A stretch of DNA of 64,000 bases from Salinimonas chungwhensis DSM 16280 (GTDB taxonomy: Bacteria; Pseudomonadota; Gammaproteobacteria; Enterobacterales; Alteromonadaceae). The stretch lies in contig NZ_KB899385.1 of NCBI RefSeq assembly GCF_000378185.1, positions 81,077 through 145,076 on the forward strand, read 5' to 3'. Under the pieces are notes generated by a model, which did not search any database, was not told where the DNA came from, and saw nothing but the letters and a program-made list of their open reading frames with translations. Below are positions 43,413 through 52,701 of the stretch, one piece after another. Every line of letters begins with the position of its first letter. The stretch's first letter is position 1. The translations under genes and the position numbers were made by a program.

Positions 43413-45419
43413 ATGCGAAAGCACCTCAAAATGAAAGTCGCTTTACTGTTGATGACTGCTGGATTCAACACTGTAGTATGGGCTGATGATCCTGCAAAAG
43501 TTGTCGCAGAGGGATATGACAAGCTTTACGAAAATGGCGAAATTACAGCTAATAAGCTTCTTGACCTGAAAGCCTCAGCGCTGAACTACTATTCCGAGAA
43601 TGGTACATGGCCAACTGATATTACAGACCTGGCTGTCGATGGGTTTTATTACGGTAGTTATGACACCATGTATGGCACTACCGTATCCGGTGTTGTGGAT
43701 GGTAATAGTTACATTTTATCTGTTGATGTCCTAAAAGATAGCGTTGCAAATTATGTTGCATCCTTTATGAACGGAACGACTACAGACAGTACTGTTAACG
43801 TTCAGTTTGGGTTACCTTCCCAGGTTCCGGTTTTACATAGCACGTTATCTCGAGTCGATGATGGCGATGTAGCTCGAAACACCATGGAAACAGACCTGCA
43901 CATGGGTGGCTACAGTATTACCGACATTGATACTGTTACTGCCAGAGCTCTGGTAGCGCAGCGGGCAGATATTCAAAATGGTTACATTGAAAATATTTAT
44001 GCACAGCTGATAAATGCCCCACTGGCGAATTTAACGACAGTAAACTCTACTACAGTAAATTCTGACGTTGTCAATTCTGACAGAATCTACGCGAGTGTAG
44101 GTGTCTATGATAATGGTACCCGGGTATTTTCACCTGCAAATCTACCAACTAAAGCCGATATCGGACTGTCAAATGTGCAAAATTATGGTGCTACCAACAG
44201 CTACGCCGGCAACAGCACAACGCTCTATGCAACTCAAAATGCGGTATATAACTCTCACGTATATTTGAATAACCTTAAACTGGATAAAAATGCCACTGCG
44301 GTAAATGCGGACAGGCTTGATAATCTTGATTCATCTTCATTTATCCGAAGTAATGCTTATGATGCGGTAAATGCAAATACCCGTTGGGAGGATAATCGAG
44401 AAATTCGCTTAGGCAGCGGTTCTGATATGAGACTGAAGCATGATGGATCTAATTCCATTATCGATAACTATACCGGGGACCTGTATTTGCGTAATCGTTC
44501 TGGTGGAAGAGAGATTTACCTTCAAGGAACGACTACCGGTGGGCAGAAGCACACTGCTGTCATGGTAGATTCAAGCTCATATGTTAGGGCTAGGTTGATG
44601 TATAACAGCTCCACGAAATTATACACCGACCCAAATGGAGTCACAGTCTCTGGAGATTTAAATGTCAGCGGAGGACACCTCAAAGTCAATGGCCAAAAGA
44701 TAAGTAAAGACTATGTAGACCTGGGCCGAGTAATGAACTTCAGTATTTCGGACAGCTACACAGGCGGAAGCTCAAACGTGTACGCCAGCCAAAGGGCTGT
44801 CACCCGGGCTTATAATGCGTTGAATAGCTCCAAACTCGGAAAAAACGAAAAAGCAGCGGATTCTGACCGATTAGATGGCATTGATAGCTCAGGTTTTGTG
44901 AGAACCAGCCGACGTATTAACGGTAAGTCGTTAACTAGCAATATAACAATCACAAAAAGCGATGTTGGATTGAGTAATGTTAGGAACTATGGTGTGACGA
45001 ACAGTTATACGGGAAATTCAACAACGACCTACGTAACCCAAAGAGCTCTTAATAACGCCTATAAAGCGGCTTTATCGGGAGGTAATGCTACTTTCACAAC
45101 TTTGTGGGAAAGCAAATCTGGAGCGGGTTATGGTGATTTAAGTCTGAATGGGTCATGGAGGGGGTATGATGAAATCTTTGTTGTTGGCTCTCATGACAGT
45201 AAGAAAGATATCTATACAAAAACTTTTACAGAAGAAGAATACGATAGAGCATTGCAAGTGTATTTGAATTACGGCAGAAGCAAATCGGATTTAAGGTTTC
45301 ATCTTATATCAGACCGGTCTGTGTACTGGGCAGGATACTTCTCAACTGATAGGTACTTTAGAACTACAGCCGAAACAGATGGCGTGATGTATGGAATTTA
45401 CGGTGTTACAATGCGTTAG
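43413..45419 (+). CDS. PilV-position pilus adhesin with phage tail-fibre-like repeats
   Basis: 668 residues. It begins with a Sec-type signal (MRKHLKMKVALLLMTAGF, cleavage after VWA), not a prepilin leader. Residues about 25-75 resemble the part of a pilin that follows the hydrophobic helix (KLLDLKASALNYYSENGTWP). From about 250 onward it carries tail-fibre modules: KADIGLSNVQNYG and DVGLSNVRNYG, NSYTGNSTTTYVTQRAL (three variants), ADRLDNLDSSSF/ADRLDGIDSSGF, and RLGSGSDMRLKHDGSNS. These are typical of phage receptor-binding fibres. Position after the pilins matches pilV, the tip adhesin deciding recipient specificity. No shufflon or Rci recombinase is present. Confidence 0.8.
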   Translation: MRKHLKMKVALLLMTAGFNTVVWADDPAKVVAEGYDKLYENGEITANKLLDLKASALNYYSENGTWPTDITDLAVDGFYYGSYDTMYGTTVSGVVDGNSYILSVDVLKDSVANYVASFMNGTTTDSTVNVQFGLPSQVPVLHSTLSRVDDGDVARNTMETDLHMGGYSITDIDTVTARALVAQRADIQNGYIENIYAQLINAPLANLTTVNSTTVNSDVVNSDRIYASVGVYDNGTRVFSPANLPTKADIGLSNVQNYGATNSYAGNSTTLYATQNAVYNSHVYLNNLKLDKNATAVNADRLDNLDSSSFIRSNAYDAVNANTRWEDNREIRLGSGSDMRLKHDGSNSIIDNYTGDLYLRNRSGGREIYLQGTTTGGQKHTAVMVDSSSYVRARLMYNSSTKLYTDPNGVTVSGDLNVSGGHLKVNGQKISKDYVDLGRVMNFSISDSYTGGSSNVYASQRAVTRAYNALNSSKLGKNEKAADSDRLDGIDSSGFVRTSRRINGKSLTSNITITKSDVGLSNVRNYGVTNSYTGNSTTTYVTQRALNNAYKAALSGGNATFTTLWESKSGAGYGDLSLNGSWRGYDEIFVVGSHDSKKDIYTKTFTEEEYDRALQVYLNYGRSKSDLRFHLISDRSVYWAGYFSTDRYFRTTAETDGVMYGIYGVTMR

Positions 45420-45660
45420 CAGTTATTCTGTTTTTTCAAATGATTTACTCCCCCCGTGCTTTTAGAAAAAAATCTCTGGAAGCATCAATGGACCTATACC
45501 TCACAAATAGTTAAATAAGTTTTGAACCTTATTTATAAAGGCGTGCTAAGACTTCTTCTTAAGGTTCCGTGTGATTTGCCCATTTTCAAATATTTTATAT
45601 GTTGAGTGGGCGTTATTAAATTTTTAAACAGTAAATAATAGTAGTATTGGAGGTTCCGCA

Positions 45661-46920
45661 ATGGAAATGTTTAATAAAAAAAGAACTGTCGTAGCTATCA
45701 CTTTGAGTTTTCTTTTAAGCGCCTGCGGAGGGGGAAGTGATTCTGACTCATCAAATGACGAATTGAATGAAAACGAATCCATTGTTGAGACAGACTCAGG
45801 TGGTGAGGTCATCATTGAAAAGTCTGATGGTACAATTATCACTGACGGCGTACCAAATGCATTCGCAAAGATGTCGTCATTAGACGGAAAATATGAAGCG
45901 CTTTCTGATCTGGCAAAGGCATGTTCAGAAAATAGCTCATATTATTATGAAACTGATAATGTAATTGTTTTTGGAAATCAAAACACAGTGGAGGATGACT
46001 ACAAGACAGCGTCAGCCTTTATTGAACGTCAAGTTGACCTTGTCCCACAGATCTTTGGCATGACTTGGAACGATTATACAAACAATCGCCGAAATATTGC
46101 GAAGTTTGCCATTGATAACTTTGTTGAAAATTATGGCGAATTATCTTCAGTAAAGGACTCTTTGCCAGGTGACTTCAATGAGCTATCAACTACTGAAAAG
46201 CAAGACTTGGCTTGGCAGGACTACATTTCAAGTAATAAGGAAAAGCGGCTTGAACTTATATTGGAAGCGTCAGACTATGCCGGCTATGGCTGGACTGAAG
46301 CCGATGTTTCGCATGAAGATAAGATCAAAGTTTGCCTTCATGAAGAAACAGATGGTGTGTATGTCGAAGCGTATTACACTGGCATAGCCCTGAGAGCACC
46401 AAGTTTATCTATACCAGATGATTACAACCAATTAATCAGAAAGGGCTTAGTCCAGATGATGCAAGAGTCATTGTCTCATTCAGTATATGGCAACCCTTTG
46501 CCTATCTGGTATTCAGAAGGTCAGGCTCGCTATGCGGGTGGATTACAAATAGCTGATCGCTCAGAACATGATCAAAGTATCGATGTACCTATGTTCGTCG
46601 ATGCTGAAGATGAGTACGGTTTCGATGAAGAGTATTTGGAACTTCAATACGGTATGGCGTTTGCCTACATAGAAAATACGATTGATCTAGAAGAAAGAAT
46701 GTCGTTGTTCGATTTGATTTCTGAAATGGCTCACGATTCATCCATATACACTAAACAAAGCCTTCCTGCAGATTATGACTTTGAGCCTGGAGAGACTGGG
46801 GGCGTTGAGAACCCAGCGTTTGTTAAAGCGTGGGATGCTCAATTCATTATTGATGAAGAATATAATGATTTGAGCTATAACCGTTTCAAGCACAATTACC
46901 ATCAGCTATTGTCACAATAA
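45661..46920 (+). CDS. lipoprotein with degenerate peptidase-MA-like fold
   Basis: 419 residues with a lipoprotein signal (SFLLSACGGG, Cys near 21) and an acidic Ser/Asp linker. The block QESLSHSVYGNPLPIWYSEGQARYAGG matches the HExxH...WxxEG pattern of gluzincin metallopeptidases, but the first zinc motif reads QESLSH, lacking the leading His. It is probably an inactive relative. TTGGAGGTT is a strong ribosome site. It follows the adhesin gene after 241 AT-rich bases and ends at a strong terminator. Confidence 0.65.
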   Translation: MEMFNKKRTVVAITLSFLLSACGGGSDSDSSNDELNENESIVETDSGGEVIIEKSDGTIITDGVPNAFAKMSSLDGKYEALSDLAKACSENSSYYYETDNVIVFGNQNTVEDDYKTASAFIERQVDLVPQIFGMTWNDYTNNRRNIAKFAIDNFVENYGELSSVKDSLPGDFNELSTTEKQDLAWQDYISSNKEKRLELILEASDYAGYGWTEADVSHEDKIKVCLHEETDGVYVEAYYTGIALRAPSLSIPDDYNQLIRKGLVQMMQESLSHSVYGNPLPIWYSEGQARYAGGLQIADRSEHDQSIDVPMFVDAEDEYGFDEEYLELQYGMAFAYIENTIDLEERMSLFDLISEMAHDSSIYTKQSLPADYDFEPGETGGVENPAFVKAWDAQFIIDEEYNDLSYNRFKHNYHQLLSQ

Positions 46921-46929
46921 GCTAAAATT

Positions 46930-46955
46930 AAAGCCCGCATTTCGCGGGCTTTTTT
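46930..46955 (+). terminator. rho-independent terminator
   Basis: AAAGCCCGC and GCGGGCTTT pair around ATTTC, followed by T residues. Between convergent genes ending at 46920 and 46976. Confidence 0.88.
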
Positions 46956-46975
46956 GTATCGAAATTCTATTCCTA

Positions 46976-47788
46976 TCAGCTTTGAAACCGAGATCCTGTC
47001 GGGTTTATAAACTTTCCCTTTCGCATGGAATATATAGCTTCAGCAGTGTCAGTCAGTTCAAATTTTCGGATGTGACAATTAATGCGCAGGCTTTCATACA
47101 GCTCATTAAGAACATATTCAGTTTGTGTGGTGAAATAGCCGATGGGTAGGTAAGTATTAAATACAAAATGCATATCGAGTGACTGTTCTCTCTTCAAGTA
47201 AGCCACAGTCCCTGATGTGCCAGGTTCATTACACTTATAGATAATTAGCGTGTAATGAGCCTGTAGCTCTTCTGAACAGCTATCTATCCACAATTCAACA
47301 AAGCTTAAATCTGATTGATCATTAACATCTCTCAACAGATAAGGGGTGTTTAGAGTTCCGTCCACGTAGGGCCGTGAGATACAAAAAAAATCAGCCAACC
47401 TATATGCATCATCATCTGAGCAATGTTCTGCGAAAATATCCGGATTAGACAGCGCCCCCGGCTGTGCCTTTGGTACGCCTAATTTCTCCAAAACCTTGTT
47501 TATATGTACTCCTGGGATGCCGTGCTGAGCAAACAGTCCAAGTAAACGAGCTCTTCCTAAAGGAACTTCTGGAAACGGATGCATAGAAAAGTGTGCGACA
47601 GTATCGATAATAATGCTTACTGCGTCGTTGAATGAAGCTGTGCCGGGCAAGCTTGCTTGTACCGCTTCAACGAATGCGGTTTGGCCAGCGGAAGTTCTTA
47701 GCGTCGTTTTTTTCTCTTGCGCTTCGTGAAGAGGGTTTACAACAGGATTGAGTAACAGCGAGTTGATGTTGAATAAACTTGGTTTCAT
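46976..47788 (-). CDS. hypothetical protein
   Basis: 270 residues, soluble, no signal peptide. No recognised domain; a conserved-looking segment SCSEELQAHYTLIIYKC lies in the second half. It follows the small membrane protein gene by six bases as the third gene of the leftward helicase operon. Confidence 0.6.
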   Translation of the reverse strand: MKPSLFNINSLLLNPVVNPLHEAQEKKTTLRTSAGQTAFVEAVQASLPGTASFNDAVSIIIDTVAHFSMHPFPEVPLGRARLLGLFAQHGIPGVHINKVLEKLGVPKAQPGALSNPDIFAEHCSDDDAYRLADFFCISRPYVDGTLNTPYLLRDVNDQSDLSFVELWIDSCSEELQAHYTLIIYKCNEPGTSGTVAYLKREQSLDMHFVFNTYLPIGYFTTQTEYVLNELYESLRINCHIRKFELTDTAEAIYSMRKGKFINPTGSRFQS

Positions 47789-47794
47789 AGTGAC

Positions 47795-48121
47795 CTACGC
47801 TAACTGAAAAATAAATATTGCTGCAAAACAGGCCAAGACCAGTCCGATGAAGCCTCTTATGTCACCGTAAAAGAGCCTCGATAAACTCATGGTTCCTGAA
47901 CCAGCAATGACAAATTTGAGCATCAACTGCGTAGTTTCTTGAGCTGACATATCACCGTCATCCATCAAAAAATGCAGGCCACCAAATAAGAGGCATAAAA
48001 AAGTTATCAGTGCGAATATGAAGCTCCACAAATACCGAGGTTTTCGTGTAATGAGGTATAGACCCATGGAAGAATCAGGTGAAACATATTTAGGGATTTT
48101 TCTTTGCTCAGTTTCATGCAT
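47795..48121 (-). CDS. small inner-membrane protein
   Basis: 108 residues with three hydrophobic segments (about 31-53, 68-86 and 89-107). It overlaps the helicase gene by eight bases, so translation is coupled. No family recognised. A membrane partner for a UvrD-like helicase is unusual. Confidence 0.65.
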   Translation of the reverse strand: MHETEQRKIPKYVSPDSSMGLYLITRKPRYLWSFIFALITFLCLLFGGLHFLMDDGDMSAQETTQLMLKFVIAGSGTMSLSRLFYGDIRGFIGLVLACFAAIFIFQLA

Positions 48122-50201
48122 CGTGTTTGAGTCTTAAAAATAGGTTTAAGCTTGATAGATATTGATTGAAGTTTTTAGCTGAACTTGTTGTGGGCAGATG
48201 GCCGGCCGCATCTGGGTGGATTTCTTTTGCCACACGCAGAGCCCCTTTAATATTCATCTCATACACGAAGCGAGAAGTACTACCTGGTTCTTCTAAGCTG
48301 CCATCAGGAGGCTGACTTGACTCTTGTTCGTAAGCCTTTTGATATGCCTTATCTTTTGGTAATAACAGAAGTAGCTTTTTGGTAGGTCTTGTTATGGCCA
48401 CATAAAATAAGCGCCGATCAGCTTGAATATCTGTGGTTTTCCCAGAGACAGTTGCAGGACTTATTGTTTCACAGCATGCGGGAATTACTGCCATGCCAAC
48501 AGTAATTCCTTTAGCCATATGCTGAGACATAATTCGAACCGCATTATCTGATGTGTTGTTTTCGCCCTTCAATAATTCAAGTGAGGTAAGCAAATCATCA
48601 AAAGTCGGGGCCTGTCGCGCCAATTCAAAAAAACCATGAGCTAGGGCCATAGTATGAGAGGTTGACCGAGATTGTTTCTGTGACAGCGACTTTTCAAGCT
48701 CTTCAATCAAGTAATCGTTGATATAGACATGAAAGGCCTCAGCCGGAGAAGCTTTATCGATAGACTCTTTTATTGCGTTGATTTTTTTGGAGATGCGCTT
48801 GTGAATGAATGGTTTTGAGTTTGGAATAACAGCTTTGACATCATCCGGAGTGGCGGTTTGCACATTGCTGAATACATCAAAAAAAGCCGTGGCCATATTA
48901 GCTTTGACCCCAGGGTTTGGTGTCATCAGTACTTTAGCAAATAGACCCGCGGCATCGATTCCACTTCCACCTCTGCAGAAGTTAGCCAGTGCTTCGAATG
49001 CTAAAAATGCAGGCAGTGTAGAAATCGATTTGCCAGAAGAAAGTTGGTAGGGGATCCCGGCCCTAAAGAGTGCCAATTCAATAAAAGGGCTTACGTGATA
49101 TAGCCTCGGTAGAATCGCGATATCAGAATAGGCGTTTCCCTCGCTGATAAACATCCTAATTGAATCTACTAATGCAACCTGCTTTGTATCGGTATAAGGT
49201 TCGGCACCAAAAGAAGGGGGAGCATAATAACCGATGTTGATTTCAGTCTTCGGGGTAGATGGTGCTGACAAACACATTTTCATCGCCCGTTTAGAGTTAT
49301 TAAAAATACAGTTATTTGCAGCCATTGCTAGTGAGTGGCCATAGCGGAAAGTGGTCTTTAACGTAAACTTTTGTGAGTCAGGATATTTGTGGTCCCAATG
49401 TTCACTCATCACGAGAGGATTGCTCCCCCGCCACTCAAAGATTGTTTGATCATCATCCCCAATGCCGGTGGTTTTTGCTCGTTCGCCAGCCATGATAGTA
49501 AACAAGTCCTGAACAATAGGGTTGATGTCCTGATACTCATCGATAATGATTTGGTCTAGCCTGTTAGCAATCAGGTTACTGCAACGGGAGTCCTGTTTGA
49601 TGAGCCTTACAACATCGTAAAGTAAGTCGTTAAAAGAGCGCATCTGGTTATGTGCTCTGGTCTGTTCGAAAATATCAAAACCCAACTTAAATGGCGCTAA
49701 ATGTGATGACAGCCCAAGGCGCTCAAACATCACTGAGCTGGGTTGAGTGTCACTTTTGCAGTAGTCCAGGAAGCTTGTGAAGGAATCGATAACAGAGCTA
49801 TCGTAAATATCTATGTCAGTGGAACCAAATTCGGCAATTGCTTTTCGTAAAGCATCCACCGCTAATTTTTGCCATATGAATTCACGAACTTCTAACTTCC
49901 ATGTTGGCAGAATGCCTTTCTTCATAAAGCCTTCACAAAGCTTATAACCCAAAGAATGATAGTGCCGGATGGTAGGGGTGCCTTCTACATTAAGCTTATT
50001 ATAATCTTGGCGAAATTCTTTTGCCGCAGGCTTATTAAACATAGTGACCAGTATGCTCTCTGCAGGAACGCCACTCATAATCATGTAGGCAACACGTGCA
50101 CGGGTGGTCATTGACTTTCCTGAGCCAGGGGGAGCTATAACAAGCGTATTTTTATCAAAAGGAGCACCGATAAATTCGAGTTGTTCGTCTGAAAAGTCCA
50201 T
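48114..50201 (-). CDS. UvrD/PcrA-like superfamily 1 helicase
   Basis: 695 residues, full helicase motif set: Walker A APPGSGKSMTTRA, MFNKPAAKEF, IDEYQDINP, GIGDDDQTIFEWRG, TTFRYG, a weak motif V (SQHMAKGI) and FYVAITRPTKK. Compared with UvrD the motif V region departs from the usual TxHxxKGLE. No nuclease domain follows. A separate enzyme from the AddA-like helicase, it unwinds DNA 3'-5' by family rule. Head of a three-gene operon preceded by ATAAATCGGG at 65 bp. Confidence 0.88.
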   Translation of the reverse strand: MDFSDEQLEFIGAPFDKNTLVIAPPGSGKSMTTRARVAYMIMSGVPAESILVTMFNKPAAKEFRQDYNKLNVEGTPTIRHYHSLGYKLCEGFMKKGILPTWKLEVREFIWQKLAVDALRKAIAEFGSTDIDIYDSSVIDSFTSFLDYCKSDTQPSSVMFERLGLSSHLAPFKLGFDIFEQTRAHNQMRSFNDLLYDVVRLIKQDSRCSNLIANRLDQIIIDEYQDINPIVQDLFTIMAGERAKTTGIGDDDQTIFEWRGSNPLVMSEHWDHKYPDSQKFTLKTTFRYGHSLAMAANNCIFNNSKRAMKMCLSAPSTPKTEINIGYYAPPSFGAEPYTDTKQVALVDSIRMFISEGNAYSDIAILPRLYHVSPFIELALFRAGIPYQLSSGKSISTLPAFLAFEALANFCRGGSGIDAAGLFAKVLMTPNPGVKANMATAFFDVFSNVQTATPDDVKAVIPNSKPFIHKRISKKINAIKESIDKASPAEAFHVYINDYLIEELEKSLSQKQSRSTSHTMALAHGFFELARQAPTFDDLLTSLELLKGENNTSDNAVRIMSQHMAKGITVGMAVIPACCETISPATVSGKTTDIQADRRLFYVAITRPTKKLLLLLPKDKAYQKAYEQESSQPPDGSLEEPGSTSRFVYEMNIKGALRVAKEIHPDAAGHLPTTSSAKNFNQYLSSLNLFLRLKHDA

Positions 50202-50266
50202 AAGAGGTAGATTTTGTCTTGAATGGACAGAGAGTGCAGCAGTAGCGGTCAGCTATAAATATGAAA

Positions 50267-50276
50267 CCCGATTTAT
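50267..50276 (-). promoter_or_regulatory. ATAAATCGGG motif, copy 5 (toward UvrD-like operon)
   Basis: Perfect 10-mer on the minus strand in GTTGATAAATCGGGTTTCAT, 65 bp before the helicase start. TTGATA inside it resembles a -35 element, and TATAGC 16 bases later could be a -10. Confidence 0.65.
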
Positions 50277-50347
50277 CAACATTATTAGGTTCAAAGCATC
50301 ATTATTTTTCATAATAATTTGGCGAAAACTTAACATCGGGTCAAAAG

Positions 50348-50824
50348 ATGTCAGAAGCCTATGATATTTACCATTTGAAATATGAAGTGTTACTTCGTCT
50401 GTCTAAAGATACAAAAACCCAGGTGCCTGAACATCTTGTAGATAAATATCAGCAGATATCTAGTTCCTTTAGGCGTCTTATAAACAAGCGAGATATACGT
50501 AGGGCCGCCAGAGAAAATGATCCTCGTTTATTGAAAGAGTCATGGAAAGAGATTGGCAACGCGGCGAAAGACCTACTTTGTAATAACTGGTATACCCACG
50601 TAGCAATAATCACATGTGATTCTGCAGTAGAAGCAGTTCGACTATCTACTTCCATCAATCATCAATGGTTCTTGAATGGCGCAAGCAATATAGATGTCAA
50701 TGTTCCCTCAGAGCGATCCACAGCGCATTTAGATATCATTCGGGTAAGAGACCGCCACTACTTATACGTACTTGGTGGTTTCTATTCTATTGAAGATTCA
50801 AAATTTGTGGGGGTGAGAGAGTGA
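50348..50824 (+). CDS. hypothetical protein
   Basis: 158 residues, basic helical N-terminal half (RRLINKRDIRRAAREN). No recognised domain. Divergent from the UvrD-like operon across 146 bp. Its stop overlaps the GTG start of the next gene by four bases. Weak ribosome site. Confidence 0.55.
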   Translation: MSEAYDIYHLKYEVLLRLSKDTKTQVPEHLVDKYQQISSSFRRLINKRDIRRAARENDPRLLKESWKEIGNAAKDLLCNNWYTHVAIITCDSAVEAVRLSTSINHQWFLNGASNIDVNVPSERSTAHLDIIRVRDRHYLYVLGGFYSIEDSKFVGVRE

Positions 50825-51105
50825 ACCTACGCGATGTAATGCCTCGCATTCATTCACGAATGGCTGAAGTTGAGGTAATTGGTGACGCAAATGGTGATTT
50901 ATTAGTTATCGTGATACAGGGTCAGTTTCGACACTTCGTTACAAATAAGGGTAATGGTCAAATAAAGCGTTTTAGAGAGCCACGCACCCTTACAAAATAT
51001 TTATATAACTTCGGAATAAAGCAATACTCATTGAATTTAAATGATTGGGATTTAAAAATGATTTTCGATAGGCACAGGGCAGCGACAGTTTTAAGGTCTA
51101 AATGA
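50821..51105 (+). CDS. hypothetical protein
   Basis: 94 residues starting with GTG inside the end of the preceding gene (GTGA overlap), with GGGGGTGAGAG before it. Soluble, mixed fold. Coupled to the 50348-50824 gene. Family unknown. Confidence 0.55.
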   Translation: MNLRDVMPRIHSRMAEVEVIGDANGDLLVIVIQGQFRHFVTNKGNGQIKRFREPRTLTKYLYNFGIKQYSLNLNDWDLKMIFDRHRAATVLRSK

Positions 51106-51356
51106 GATTCTCAGGAAATTAAAAATTCTTTTCTTTGTTATATTGTTAATTTAAAAGATTGATTAAATAGTTGTTGCAATTCTCAAAATTATATTCTATA
51201 AATTTATTAGGTCGATTTTAATTAATATAATTAGATAAAAATGTAAAGTTTAGATGTTCTTTTAAGCGACTACGCAAAATATCTATATTATAAATTTCAA
51301 TAAAAAATAAAATTAAAGTAAATTTATAGCTAAACAATTAAAGAGGAGTATTTGCT
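51106..51356. other. strongly AT-rich intergenic stretch
   Basis: About 250 bp, clearly richer in A/T than its surroundings, before the 51357-52103 gene. No gene or repeat is seen. The change in composition points to a recently acquired module or a promoter region silenced by a nucleoid protein such as H-NS; both are inference. Confidence 0.5.
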
Positions 51357-52103
51357 ATGAAAAATAACAATGTTCAAAATGATAAAAATCTTGGTTTTAG
51401 CTGGCCTGTCCAAGTGGGCAGTGTCGCGATAATTGGAGCAGGGCTAGTATACCTTTTAAATTTCTATGGCTTTAAACTTTCAGACTCGCCCGCGGATTGG
51501 GGAGCTTTTGGTAGCTATTTTGGTGGGGTTGTCGGGCCAATCTTGGCATTTCTATCGTTATTGCTTGTAATTGCGACCTTGCGTGTTCAGCATACTTCGT
51601 TGCAAGCAGCAAGAGTACAGATGGAAGCAAATAAAGAAGAGTTTGAAGCAAATAATAGATCCAATGCTAGAGCTGATTTTCTTCGCCGATTTGAATTAGA
51701 AGAGAAGAACTTGCAAAGTTTAGCCTTAGATACTGTTAAAGCTCTTCTTGTTGATATCCGTTTACAGGAAAATGAAGAACAGGATGCAGAAAAAGAATAT
51801 TTTAAGTTGCTTGATGAATATTCTCGTGGCGCTGGCAATGTATTCATAAACTACTTGAAAAGATATCTCGCTATTTCAGAAGACCCAGAAAAATTGGACA
51901 AGCTCTTCAAGTACGCTGATGGTCCGGACGGTCTGATGCTTGAACAATACGTGCTTAGATTTGAAAGAATGTTAGAAGAAGCGCCCAAGCATGGTAGGGA
52001 TATAGAGAAAATCGTTAATTCGACTGCTACAGGAAAACTATATAAGGTGATGAAGCCTCGATATGATCAAGAATTAAAAAGGCAAAAGCAGAATAAAGTA
52101 TAG
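51357..52103 (+). CDS. membrane protein of the 'phage abortive infection-like' N-terminal type
   Basis: 248 residues with two membrane segments (about 17-35 and 55-75) joined by WGAFGSYFGGVVGPI, a loop shared by many two-segment proteins, including those annotated as putative AbiC-like. A long coiled-coil then follows (about 75-150). The C-terminal domain has no recognised motif. AAAGAGGAG is a strong ribosome site. It is flanked by AT-rich sequence and its own terminator, so it stands as an independent cassette. A defence role is only a possibility. Confidence 0.6.
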   Translation: MKNNNVQNDKNLGFSWPVQVGSVAIIGAGLVYLLNFYGFKLSDSPADWGAFGSYFGGVVGPILAFLSLLLVIATLRVQHTSLQAARVQMEANKEEFEANNRSNARADFLRRFELEEKNLQSLALDTVKALLVDIRLQENEEQDAEKEYFKLLDEYSRGAGNVFINYLKRYLAISEDPEKLDKLFKYADGPDGLMLEQYVLRFERMLEEAPKHGRDIEKIVNSTATGKLYKVMKPRYDQELKRQKQNKV

Positions 52104-52110
52104 TGAAACC

Positions 52111-52144
52111 AGCAAGGGGTTCTAGTCGCCCCTTGCTTTTTTTA
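52111..52144 (+). terminator. rho-independent terminator
   Basis: AGCAAGGGG and CCCCTTGCT pair around a ten-base loop, followed by seven further T residues. Ends the 51357-52103 transcript. Confidence 0.9.
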
Positions 52145-52167
52145 CATTTTAAATGGTTCTATTCTCG

Positions 52168-52620
52168 TCATTTAACTAAACGTAGCTTCTCAATCGATCC
52201 TTTAATACCGCTACCCTCAATATCTGTAATCTCACTACGAATAATGTAGTATCCACTTTTTATCCAATTATCAATCTGGTTTTTTAGCTTTGAAACATGT
52301 GCTTCGTCGCTGAAATCGAGGTGAATATCATAATCCCGGTAAGTACGATATTTTTTCGGTTTAGGCCAGTTGTGATAGGCCGGTTTCAGTTGATACTCAA
52401 CCGAGCTTTCTCTTTCAGGGGCCTCGTCATTCCTATACCGACCAATAAGTCCCTGGGTTCTACTTTTAATCTCTTTTGAATGCTCTGCTGCTCGCACTAT
52501 CTCTTGCTGGGCCTGTGCGACCCTGTCCTGAGCTTGTTTTACTTCACTAGAAAAGCTTCCTGCACTGACAGATTGCAAAGCAATTACTGCTAATAGGGAC
52601 GAACTGAACATAATAATCAC
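52168..52620 (-). CDS. exported hypothetical protein
   Basis: 150 residues from a GTG at 52620; an ATG three codons later is the alternative. The signal-like N-terminus (MFSSSLLAVIALQSVSA) lacks the usual Lys or Arg. A Gln/Ala-rich coiled-coil (about 25-50) leads to a compact C-terminal domain with DIHLDFSDEAHV. Family unknown. Confidence 0.5.
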   Translation of the reverse strand: MIIMFSSSLLAVIALQSVSAGSFSSEVKQAQDRVAQAQQEIVRAAEHSKEIKSRTQGLIGRYRNDEAPERESSVEYQLKPAYHNWPKPKKYRTYRDYDIHLDFSDEAHVSKLKNQIDNWIKSGYYIIRSEITDIEGSGIKGSIEKLRLVK

Positions 52621-52701
52621 AATTAATCGGATTTCTGGATGAAGACACTATGCCTGCAGGGTATAACACAGGGCAATTAATTAACTGCGAGAAATCGGAA
52701 A

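Noticed and set aside
52623..52632. A seventh copy of the ATAAATCGGG motif (ATTAATCGGA)
   Set aside because: Two mismatches at core positions; too weak to count with the six perfect copies, although its position before the 52702 gene is suggestive.
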